Shown piece by piece: positions 44,096 to 51,070 of a DNA stretch of 64,000 nt. The notes beneath the pieces were generated by a model that was not told the DNA's origin, searched no databases, and saw nothing but the letters and a program-made list of their open reading frames with translations. Both the position numbers and the translations under genes were made by a program. Position 1 is the first letter of the stretch. The number at the start of each line of letters is the position of its first letter. Location: NCBI RefSeq assembly GCF_041262525.1, contig NZ_JBGCCK010000031.1, positions 14,516-78,515 on the forward strand. The letters are read 5' to 3'. The DNA comes from Streptacidiphilus sp041262525. GTDB lineage: Bacteria > Actinomycetota > Actinomycetes > Streptomycetales > Streptomycetaceae.

Positions 44096-44974
44096 TCACC
44101 GTGTGGCCGCGGCCAGAAGCCGTGCCACCTCGGTCCGGTCGAAGTAGTCGGTGCTGCCCACGCTGAGGATGCTCGCGGGGGCGTCCTTGCGCCGCAGGAG
44201 GGTCTTGACCCTGTCGGTTCTCTGACGGGGGGTGAGCTGGGTCGAGTCGGGCAGCATGGTGGCGATGGTGCTGCGCGCGATCAGGCCCGCCATGGGCATG
44301 ACGACGTCCTCGGCCTGGGCCAGGTACCGCGCGGCCACAGCGGGCGTCACGTCCAGATTGCGGGCGAGCGCTTCGGTAGACAGGGACTCGCGTGCCGCCA
44401 CTGCGCGCTCCAGGATCGCGACGACTTCACCCACCCTTCCCGTGGGGGCGGCAGAAGCGCCGGAGGCGACCTGCTTGCCTCGGTCCGCGTACCCGGGCCG
44501 CTCCTTGTCGTACCAGAGGAACCAGGCAGCCACGGCTTCGGCAGAGCGCTTGCGGTCGGCCTCCACCGGCGGGAACGGGTGCTCGGCGTGCGCCTCGTAC
44601 GCCTTCGCGAGGTTGCTGACCGCTCCTGGCGTGACACCGCGGAGGCGGGCGATGTCGGTCCAGCGCCACCGGTCGCCGGGAGCGTGCGGCATGCGCGTCG
44701 GCTCGGCTGACAGCCGCGGGCCCGACGGAGCGCTCCCGTCCTTGCCCGACTGGAACAGCCTCCCCTTGAGCCAGGTGGCGGCCGGATCGCGGGCGTAGAG
44801 CAGGATGCCGCGCGGGCCGATCTGGATCTGGTCCTCCGTGAACGGCCCGCTGCCGAGCCAGAGCTTGAGGGTCTTCTCGGAGATGCCCGCCAGGTGCATG
44901 AGGTCTGTGCGGGAGAGCCAGTCGCCGGCGAGTGCCCCGAGCCGCTGCTCCAACTGCGCTTTGGTCGTAGTCAT
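44096..44974 (-). CDS. DNA-binding regulator candidate with several HTH segments
   Basis: A 292-aa protein. Three helix-turn-helix-like segments: residues of about 20-42 (LSRTDLMHLAGISEKTLKLW), about 103-122 (WTDIARLRGVTPGAVSNLAK), and a C-terminal one (STEALARNLDVTPAVAARYL). The first resembles helix-turn-helix segments of the MerR/excisionase type. It is the second gene after promoter P2. It is a good candidate for the factor that binds the TCGATAG repeats or the leaders of this region, but that link is inference. ATG 44974 has AGGAT upstream; ATG 44995 is also in frame. Confidence 0.7.
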   Translation of the reverse strand: MTTTKAQLEQRLGALAGDWLSRTDLMHLAGISEKTLKLWLGSGPFTEDQIQIGPRGILLYARDPAATWLKGRLFQSGKDGSAPSGPRLSAEPTRMPHAPGDRWRWTDIARLRGVTPGAVSNLAKAYEAHAEHPFPPVEADRKRSAEAVAAWFLWYDKERPGYADRGKQVASGASAAPTGRVGEVVAILERAVAARESLSTEALARNLDVTPAVAARYLAQAEDVVMPMAGLIARSTIATMLPDSTQLTPRQRTDRVKTLLRRKDAPASILSVGSTDYFDRTEVARLLAAATR

Positions 44975-45281
44975 GGTGGGTCCATCCTGTCGCATTGTGG
45001 CCCGTACACTGTGAGCACCCCTTGCAGGAGTGCGGGCCTTCGGCCCGGCTACTCGGTAGGTGGTGGAGAACGGGGCCGGCGGTTTGCCCGAGTCAGCGAG
45101 CCTTCGGCGGCGCTGGCACGAACCTTGTGTTCGTATCGTCGGCCCCACCCAGTCTTCGGGGGCGGCACGGCTGGTTGCCGCGCCGCCCTCTACCGCTCCT
45201 CAAGCGGCGAGCCGCGCGAGTGGCAGTTCGTGGTCTCGTCGCCGAGGTCGCGCCGCATGGCGGTGCCGCGGGTGCGAACCG
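44975..45281 (-). other. Structured intergenic region before the regulator gene
   Basis: 307 bp without a credible gene. It contains the hairpin GGGCC-TTC-GGCCC (about 45042-45054), a GGCGGC-rich inverted repeat (about 45160-45182) and a GGTGGTGGAG block near 45060 like the one beside the leader hairpins, here with a degenerate TTTGCCC instead of TTGCCCT. Confidence 0.4.
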
Positions 45282-45494
45282 TTACTGTTCCCCGCTTCCT
45301 GCGGGCGCCGAGTCCAGCAGGCCCAGCATGGTGGCGAGCGCCTCGATGTCGGCGTCGGCCTCGCTCGGGCGGGACGCGGGGCACTGGTGGTCGCTCGGCA
45401 CGACGAGGCGCAGCCGCGGAGTGAGGGCGATGGACTGTGCCGCCCAGCGTTCGAATCCGGGATCGCTGTGCGGCGTCTGTACGTAGTGGGCCAT
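45282..45494 (-). CDS. Small unknown protein, first gene after promoter P2
   Basis: A 70-aa protein beginning MAHYVQTPHSDPGFERWAAQ. AGGGGA lies five bases before ATG 45494; the longer frame upstream reads through the leader hairpin and promoter and is rejected. The C-terminal half is helical and acidic (EADADIEALATMLGLLDSAP). Function unknown. Confidence 0.6.
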   Translation of the reverse strand: MAHYVQTPHSDPGFERWAAQSIALTPRLRLVVPSDHQCPASRPSEADADIEALATMLGLLDSAPAGSGEQ

Positions 45495-45560
45495 GAGGTC
45501 CCCTTCGGTCGGGGCGACTCGGAGCGCAGCCCGTAGTCCGCCCGCGTGGTGGTGGAGGGC

Positions 45561-45591
45561 CTGGTGTGCGGCTTGCCCTGCCGCGCACCAG
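45561..45591 (-). ncRNA. AGGGCAA-loop leader hairpin 4
   Basis: A 12-bp stem (CTGGTG.GCGGC with one mismatch) and the loop AGGGCAA on the minus strand, followed by CCTCCACC. A second hairpin with a different loop (45602-45620) lies between it and promoter P2. Confidence 0.7.
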
Positions 45592-45619
45592 GTGGAGTCC
45601 GGGAGGCTCGCCAAGCCCC

Positions 45620-45665
45620 CTAGTGACATAGGTAAATCTATCGATCATGAGGGAGGGTGTCAACG
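45620..45665 (-). promoter_or_regulatory. Promoter P2 of the same family
   Basis: TTGACA, a 17-base spacer and TAGATT on the minus strand, with TCGATAG over the -10 and a diverged second word (TCACTAG) at the expected start. The block GACATAGGTAAATCTATCGA is identical to that in P1 and P3. Confidence 0.75.
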
Positions 45666-45777
45666 CTGCTCGGCGGTGTTGGCGGCTCCTGCCCGCAGCC
45701 CGAATAGTTGCCTGGGCGGCATCGCGCCAGAGGTGGGCGCGCTGGCTAACGCCGATAGGAGTGATCGACGGGATCGA

Positions 45778-46092
45778 CTAGTTGGACGGAAGGTGGCTGC
45801 GGACGGCGCGCAACAGCGGGTCGAGCCTGCCCGCATGCTCCGCGTCAGGGCCGGAATCGGTGGAGTCGTAGACGACTTCGGCACTGTCGGCCCGACGATC
45901 GTGCAGGTCGACGGTCCAGGCGCGCGGCGGGTGCGGTTCGCTCGGCTCCTGCGGGGGCGAGATGACGATCTCGCGGCCGTCGGGCAAGGCGACGGTGACG
46001 ATGTAGTCGCTCAGCCCCCAGTCGACGACGGGCTGCGCGCCGACGGCGCGCAGGGCCTGAGTCAGGGCAGGGTACGGGTTGTAGGTGGGCAT
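45778..46092 (-). CDS. Unknown small protein downstream of the methyltransferase
   Basis: A 104-aa protein, MPTYNPYPALTQALRAVGAQ. AAGGAAGG precedes the ATG. The layout (helix, then WGLSDYIVTVALPDGREIVI, then an acidic region) suggests a small alpha/beta domain. Third gene of the P3 operon, 88 bp after the methyltransferase. No family recognised. Confidence 0.6.
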   Translation of the reverse strand: MPTYNPYPALTQALRAVGAQPVVDWGLSDYIVTVALPDGREIVISPPQEPSEPHPPRAWTVDLHDRRADSAEVVYDSTDSGPDAEHAGRLDPLLRAVRSHLPSN

Positions 46093-46180
46093 GGTGCCTT
46101 CCTTCGACGGGTGTTGGTCTTGCTGGGCCTCGGGCCGGGCCGGGCCCGTCGGGGTGGCGGGCCCGGCCCCACGCGAGGCG

Positions 46181-47623
46181 TTAGAGGACCGCGCTCAGGG
46201 CGTTGCCGAGCCACTGGGCGACGTTGCACGACACGGCGTTACCCGCCTGCATCGTCTTCTCCTCCTGGGTGTCGCCCATGACGATGTAGTCCGCAGGGAA
46301 GCGCTGGGCGCTCATCTGCTCGCGCCACTGGATCATGCGGAAGTAGCAGTCATCGACGTCGGCGGCGGTCAGCAGGAGTCCCGCAGAGTCGCGGGTGGAC
46401 ATCGTGTGAATGGGCTGTTCGACGGGCTTCGGGTTGCAACCCTTGCGGTAGGGAATGACCAGCCCATGGTGATTACCCTTCGCATTGATGCCGGTCAGCG
46501 GCCTGTCCACGCCCGCCGCGCCACCGTGGTTGCGGTACGTGATCACATAGGGCGGCGCAGCCAGGTCTGCCCTCGACACGGCGCGGTCGTAGTAGCTGGT
46601 GGGGACGAGTAGCCCTTCTCCGATCTTCGTAGCGCGCGTCGGCAACGGAGCCTGGTCGGCGCGGAAGGCACGGCCGTCGTGCCCGGAGTGGTTGAGCGTG
46701 ATCAGCGACGGGTCAGCCGGGTACAGTTCCAGCCCCTTGCGGATCCGCGCCATGGTGCTGGGCACCAGCGGACGCTTGCGGTCGCCGATCCGGGTGCCCA
46801 GGTTGGTCCAGTCGATGATGCTGGCTGCCGGTCGGGTGTAGGGCTCGACGTTCACTGGCTTGTCGTGATTCGGGCAGGTGTAGTCGTACTGCAGACCGTA
46901 CTTGCCGATGCGGGTCTCGGCGTGTTCGGGGCGCCACTCTTGGACGGAGTACACGTCCTCGTCGCACTCGTGGCAGTGGGCCAGGGGTCGAGGGGCGACG
47001 TCAGGCAGCCGGATGCCTTCCTTGGTGAAGACGATGTACAGGCGGTCACGCCACTGCGGCGCGGCCAGGTTGATGTCATCGCCGACGTGAGCCGAACTGA
47101 CCGAGACGATCTGGTAGTTGTAGCCAAGCCGGGCCGCCATGGCGAGCCACAGGTCGAACAGCTTCCAGTCGAGGGCGAACTCGACGACGTTCTCCACCAG
47201 CACTGCCTTGTAGTCGTGCAGTTCCATCGCGCGGATCACGTCGAAGGCGGTGACCCGAGTGCGCTCGAACGCGGCATCTGGGATCGACTCCAGCTCTTCC
47301 TTGAGCTGGCGGATCTCCTCTTCACTGAGGTGCCGCATCTGCTCGACGGTGAGCTTCCGCTTGCGCTTCGCGCGGGCCCGGCCACCGGCGGGCGAGATCT
47401 CGGTGCAGATCGGGCTTGCCCACAGAACGTCGGTCATCGGGATGCGGCGTAGGTCGTAAGTGGACACGTTCTCGCATGCGTGCTCAGCGTCCGGGTGGTT
47501 CGCCATGTGAGTCTCGATGGCGGTCCACCAGTGGTTCATGGCGAGAATGAGCTTCCAACCGGCGTGCACCAGGCCGGTGGAAGCGCCGCCTGCGCCGCAG
47601 AAGAGGTCCGTAAAGGTGATCAA
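46181..47623 (-). CDS. DNA (cytosine-5) methyltransferase
   Basis: A 480-aa protein from TTG 47623 (GAGGA six bases upstream), reading ITFTDLFCGAGGASTGLVHA. C5-methyltransferase motifs: I (DLFCGAGG), IV with the catalytic Cys in SPICTEIS (usual form PPCQxxS), VI (VENV), VIII (QWRDRLYIVF) and X (QAGNAVSCNVAQWLGNA). A possible extra zinc site is CHECDEDV...CPNHDK. No restriction gene is adjacent, so it is an orphan enzyme. On a conjugative plasmid it would protect incoming DNA from host restriction or mark the plasmid. The leader hairpin upstream rules out the longer 5' frame. Confidence 0.92.
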   Translation of the reverse strand: MITFTDLFCGAGGASTGLVHAGWKLILAMNHWWTAIETHMANHPDAEHACENVSTYDLRRIPMTDVLWASPICTEISPAGGRARAKRKRKLTVEQMRHLSEEEIRQLKEELESIPDAAFERTRVTAFDVIRAMELHDYKAVLVENVVEFALDWKLFDLWLAMAARLGYNYQIVSVSSAHVGDDINLAAPQWRDRLYIVFTKEGIRLPDVAPRPLAHCHECDEDVYSVQEWRPEHAETRIGKYGLQYDYTCPNHDKPVNVEPYTRPAASIIDWTNLGTRIGDRKRPLVPSTMARIRKGLELYPADPSLITLNHSGHDGRAFRADQAPLPTRATKIGEGLLVPTSYYDRAVSRADLAAPPYVITYRNHGGAAGVDRPLTGINAKGNHHGLVIPYRKGCNPKPVEQPIHTMSTRDSAGLLLTAADVDDCYFRMIQWREQMSAQRFPADYIVMGDTQEEKTMQAGNAVSCNVAQWLGNALSAVL

Positions 47624-47660
47624 GGCGAATCCTCGGAGTCTCGGTGAGCTGGTGGAGAGG

Positions 47661-47691
47661 GGCCGGACCCGGTTGCCCTCCGGGTCCGGCC
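47661..47691 (-). ncRNA. AGGGCAA-loop leader hairpin 5 (methyltransferase leader)
   Basis: The strongest of the set: a perfect 12-bp stem (GGCCGGACCCGG / CCGGGTCCGGCC) with the loop AGGGCAA on the minus strand, followed by CTCTCCACC and the TTG start 38 bases downstream. Confidence 0.75.
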
Positions 47692-47829
47692 GTCGCGCTT
47701 CGCGAAGGAAGCAGCGGAACCAGGGCGCGCTCAGCGCGCGGTGCTGATGTACTCCGCCAGGTATTCGGCCAGCAGCGTCGGCGAGGCGTTCCGCCACGTC
47801 GTCTCCGCGCGGGCGTCCGGGATCGTGTC

Positions 47830-48360
47830 TTAGACGACGGCGATGAACTGGCCCGGCGCGTAGTGCTCCACGTGCCAGCCGCCGACCTGCTGGGACCGCG
47901 CGGGCAGGACCTCCGGCGCGCCGATGAGCAGGTAGGTGGCGGGCCGCAGCCCCATGGCCTGGTACCAGCGCCGAGGGACCTCTACCCGGATCTGGTAGCC
48001 CCCGCCGTCAGCGGCGATGACCTCGGCCTTGAGGCCGTGGAGAGCGAGCGTGTCAATCACGAGCTGGTACTGGGGGCCGACCTCCTCAAGGGAGAAGGCC
48101 CGCCGATGGACGAAGGCAACGAGGGGCGGGAGCTCCTCCGGCCAGTCCAGGTATCCCCGCGCGCCGGTCGACGTGTCCAGGAAGGTGCGTATCTCCCAAA
48201 GCAGTTGGGGGTGCGGGGTGCGGATTGCGCTCGGCTTGATGATCAGACGGTCCCGATTGCTGGGCAGCACGATGACCAGGCGGCCGGCGTCGTCGAGGCT
48301 GGCGTCCAGGTAGGGCCGCAGCTCGGCCGCGAGGGTGGATAGAGGCACAACGATGCCCAT
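47830..48360 (-). CDS. Unknown protein, first gene after promoter P3
   Basis: A 176-aa soluble protein starting MGIVVPLSTLAAELRPYLDA, with helical and beta segments (YQIRVEVPRRWYQAMGLRPA). GGGGAA precedes the ATG. The TAA stop at 47830-47832 is followed in the same frame by 32 sense codons of coding character (AETTWRNASPTLLAEYLAEY) ending at 47734. The protein may therefore be a truncated form of a ~210-aa ancestor. Function unknown. Confidence 0.65.
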   Translation of the reverse strand: MGIVVPLSTLAAELRPYLDASLDDAGRLVIVLPSNRDRLIIKPSAIRTPHPQLLWEIRTFLDTSTGARGYLDWPEELPPLVAFVHRRAFSLEEVGPQYQLVIDTLALHGLKAEVIAADGGGYQIRVEVPRRWYQAMGLRPATYLLIGAPEVLPARSQQVGGWHVEHYAPGQFIAVV

Positions 48361-48396
48361 GCGGAGGTTCCCCTCAGAGTGTGGTGGTGGAGTTTC

Positions 48397-48415
48397 GAGG
48401 GCTTGCCCTGCCCCC
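48397..48415 (-). ncRNA. AGGGCAA-loop leader hairpin 6
   Basis: A 6-bp stem with one G-T pair and the loop AGGGCAA on the minus strand, directly after promoter P3, followed by ACTCCACC and the ribosome-binding site of the 176-aa gene. Confidence 0.65.
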
Positions 48416-48461
48416 TATCGACATAGGTAAATCTATCGAATATGAGGAGGGGCGTCAATGG
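48415..48461 (-). promoter_or_regulatory. Promoter P3 with TCGATAG operator pair
   Basis: TTGACG, a 17-base spacer and TAGATT on the minus strand, with two TCGATAG words in the same positions as in P1. Confidence 0.75.
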
Positions 48462-48787
48462 GAAACCGCTCCCCACCTGCACTGATGTCACCAGGCCGCG
48501 AAGCGGTCGTGCCCCCGCGCCACTCTTCCCGTCTACGGCCCGCGCCGCGCGCACGGGCGCACGCCACCGCAGGCCTGAAGGCTGATCGCCCCCGGCCCCC
48601 ACCCGGCAAGGAAGAGCTTGGAGGGCCGGCGGACGGAACGCTGGGGAGGAAGGCGCCTTTGTTCGCCGCGCAGCAAGAATAAAGGCGACCGACGACCTAG
48701 CGTGCAGGCCGACGGCCCTCCATGATCGATTGCCGGGAAGGGGCAACCCGCACCCAACCACAGACCCTGGCCGCCCACCTCGACAAC

Positions 48788-49009
48788 TCACCGCGGCGGC
48801 AGAGAGCGGCCCGGCCGACGCCGCCGGCCCTGCCGAGAAGGCTCTTCTTCTCGGCCAAGCTGCAGCGCCCTCACGATGTCGGCCCGTTGCTCAGGCGGAA
48901 CCTGCCGGAGAGCGAGCCAGGCAACTGCGGCACGTGCAGCGTGTCGAGCCACGGTGCCGGTACTGCAGGCCGCAGCGGTCAGCAGCATGGAAGCGGTGAT
49001 GGGAGCCAC
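48788..49009 (-). CDS. Small Ala/Arg-rich hypothetical protein
   Basis: A 73-aa frame from GTG 49009 with AGGAG five bases upstream: MAPITASMLLTAAACSTGTV, then WLALRQVPPEQRADIVRALQ and an Arg-rich tail. A hydrophobic N-terminus with Cys at about 15 could be a lipoprotein-like or membrane segment. It diverges from the XRE-like regulator gene, a common pairing in Streptomyces. The inverted repeat GCCGAGAAG-gctctt-CTTCTCGGC (48832-48855) lies inside its 3' end. Confidence 0.45.
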   Translation of the reverse strand: MAPITASMLLTAAACSTGTVARHAARAAVAWLALRQVPPEQRADIVRALQLGREEEPSRQGRRRRPGRSLPPR

Positions 49010-49172
49010 GGTAACTCCTGTCGAAGAGGGCGACTTGGACCTCCAGGAGATCGAAACTCGTCACCGTCCGGACAGCCGACCGCCCCATTTCCGGCACTTG
49101 TCCGGACACGCCGGACAGGGCTTCGCCGGGGCCCTACAGTGAAGCCGCAACCGCCCCTGCCCGGAGGAACGC

Positions 49173-49904
49173 TTGACCGCCCAGCCGTTCGCCCAGTACC
49201 TCAAGAGTCTTCACGTCAACGCCGGAAAGCCCACGTACAGGTCGCTGGAAGCCAGCACCGGCTACAGCAAGACGGTGATCGGCGAAGCCCTTCGGGGCCA
49301 GCGCCTGCCGACGTGGCCCGTGGCAGAAGCTCTCGTGAAGGCGCTGGCGCCAGAAGAGTTGGAGGCGGCACGGCGGCGATGGGCGACTGCAGGCGGTGGA
49401 TCCGCCAACACTGCGGCCGTTCCTCAGTGGCTCGTCGAAGTTCGCTCGAACGTCCCTGACCTGATCTCGGGAAGGGGGCTGGCCGCGGTTGTCCAGCTGG
49501 CTGCCAGTAACCCTCATGCGGCAGTTGACGACGCTTGGGAGGTGATCCGGCTCGCAGCGTTGCACGTGACGAGCAAGTTCTACGACGACCTCCCCGGCGA
49601 CTGGTCGTCCAACGTCATCGCCAGCTTTCGCCGGGCGGAAGACGACGGCCGTCTCCCCGGGGGCGCCTCAGCAATTGCCTCTCAGGTGAACAGCGCCCGG
49701 ATCAGCATGCGCACCCCGCCTTACGCGGTACCGACAGCGGAAGCCGTGCTGCAGCTTGTCGTCCTCGCCTACCGGCTGGCTTACCTCGCGAACGTCACGG
49801 TGCACGGGGAGCCCATGCCAAAGCCACCGGTCACGCTCGACCTTGACACAGTGCCGCTGCCGGCGCCCGGTACGTACGCCGCTGGAGGCCCAGCGGTTCA
49901 GTAG
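49173..49904 (+). CDS. XRE-like helix-turn-helix regulator
   Basis: A 243-aa protein from TTG 49173 (GGAGGAA upstream). Residues of about 10-62 form an XRE-type domain (YRSLEASTGYSKTVIGEALR, RLPTWPVAEALVKALAPEEL). The rest is a helical sensor or dimer region. It stands at the left edge of the accessory block and is a likely local regulator. Confidence 0.75.
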   Translation: MTAQPFAQYLKSLHVNAGKPTYRSLEASTGYSKTVIGEALRGQRLPTWPVAEALVKALAPEELEAARRRWATAGGGSANTAAVPQWLVEVRSNVPDLISGRGLAAVVQLAASNPHAAVDDAWEVIRLAALHVTSKFYDDLPGDWSSNVIASFRRAEDDGRLPGGASAIASQVNSARISMRTPPYAVPTAEAVLQLVVLAYRLAYLANVTVHGEPMPKPPVTLDLDTVPLPAPGTYAAGGPAVQ

Positions 49905-49962
49905 CACGACTTGCGGCGCCCAACAGCAAGCCCATAGGCCATTGGTAGCTGGAGGTGACGGC

Positions 49963-50043
49963 ATGGCCAAGGCACGGGAGGCGGTCTGCAGCGCATCTGG
50001 CCGGAGGCGGCCGAGACCACGCCGGCGCAAGCGACGCCAATGA
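49963..50043 (+). CDS. Tiny Arg-rich peptide gene
   Basis: A 26-codon frame with an unusually strong ribosome-binding site (GGAGGTGA) before the ATG. The peptide starts MAKAREAVCSASG and ends in 13 residues made almost only of Arg, Pro, Lys and Gln. It could be a leader peptide or small nucleic-acid-binding peptide, or chance. No homologue can be judged at this length. Confidence 0.35.
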   Translation: MAKAREAVCSASGRRRPRPRRRKRRQ

Positions 50044-50124
50044 GGACGGAAGTCACAGTCCGACTGCGTTGCTGTAGGCACAAATCAGCAGCCGCCCCAC
50101 CGCCGGCGACGGCAGACTGTCGCC

Positions 50125-51006
50125 ATGACCGACAACACGCGCCGTGGCAAGCTAGTCGACCTGCGCACGGACCGCCAGCGCGAGCAGGCCCAGGAGCATA
50201 TGGCAGTTGATCTTGAGCTCTTCGCTGCCAGCATCCTGGCCGACTACACGGACGCCGAGGTCACCATCCAGGACGACAACACGGCCCAGCGGATGCCAGA
50301 CATCCGGATCGACTACGCGGACAACCGGAAGGGTTTCGTCGAGGTCTGGAAGGACGTCGACCGGCGCTATGCCGAGCTGACACAAGCGGTTGGAGAAGGA
50401 CGGTACGAGCTCGCGGCAGAGTCGATCAACCGGCTCTGGCTGATCGACGCCAGTGGCGCGTTCAGCTTCAGACGCAACGCTACAGAGCTCCTACAGATCC
50501 TCGGCGGCCTGGAGGAACGAGGACTCGTGTTCGGCACCATTGGCACGTTCGAGATGCTCCGGGACCACGCAAACCCCGATGTCCGCCGCGCGGTCGAGCT
50601 GGGCGTCGTGAACATCTCCTCGCGCGCGCTGCAATCCGGCGAGAGCGCGAAGGTTGTGATCGGGCCGCATGGAATCCAGGGCCCTGGCGGGATTGACTGG
50701 GAAGCATTTCTGGGCTGGGTGCGGGAGCATCTGGCGGGCGACTCGAAGCACATGGTCGGCAACCGGCGGAAGCTCGCCGACTCGGGCGGGGACGAGCGTC
50801 ACGCCTTCATCGGGATCAGCTACACCACGGAGTGGCACGTGTTCCAAGCGCTCACCTTCTGGACGAACGAACTCCCTCCCGGGCCGCCTGCTCTTCCGAA
50901 CGAGATCACGCACCTCTGGCTCACCAACTACCAGGCCCCGGAACGGTGTCTCGGTTGGTCGCCTGATTTGGGCTGGTTTGACGCCAGCGCAAGGTGGGGC
51001 GCCTGA
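50125..51006 (+). CDS. Unknown protein with possible PD-(D/E)xK-like segment
   Basis: A 293-aa protein, MTDNTRRGKLVDLRTDRQRE. Near residues 58-74, MPDIRIDYADNRKGFVEVWK has the D...ExV(W)K spacing of PD-(D/E)xK nuclease folds. The C-terminus is Trp-rich (HAFIGISYTTEWHVFQALTF, TNYQAPERCLGWSPDLGW). I do not recognise the family. Its place next to HEPN-like, HNH and helicase genes suggests defence, but that is inference. Confidence 0.7.
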   Translation: MTDNTRRGKLVDLRTDRQREQAQEHMAVDLELFAASILADYTDAEVTIQDDNTAQRMPDIRIDYADNRKGFVEVWKDVDRRYAELTQAVGEGRYELAAESINRLWLIDASGAFSFRRNATELLQILGGLEERGLVFGTIGTFEMLRDHANPDVRRAVELGVVNISSRALQSGESAKVVIGPHGIQGPGGIDWEAFLGWVREHLAGDSKHMVGNRRKLADSGGDERHAFIGISYTTEWHVFQALTFWTNELPPGPPALPNEITHLWLTNYQAPERCLGWSPDLGWFDASARWGA

Positions 51007-51070
51007 ACCTCCGCCGGCCGGGCGGCGATTGCGCGCATGCGTCCCGCTGCCCTATGACCGCCAGCGTGAC

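Larger units (their letters stand above)
48383..48755 (-). repeat. Long duplicated promoter/leader segment, copy B
   Basis: Second copy of the segment at 43661-44037. The distal hairpin (48652-48660 with 48681-48689) keeps pairing through a base change: the A-T pair of copy A is G-C here. It drives the 47830 gene and the methyltransferase through promoter P3. Confidence 0.8.

Noticed and set aside
47623..47797. Extended N-terminus of the methyltransferase
   Set aside because: It would translate through the perfect 12-bp leader hairpin. Methyltransferase motif I begins directly after TTG 47623, which has a good ribosome-binding site.
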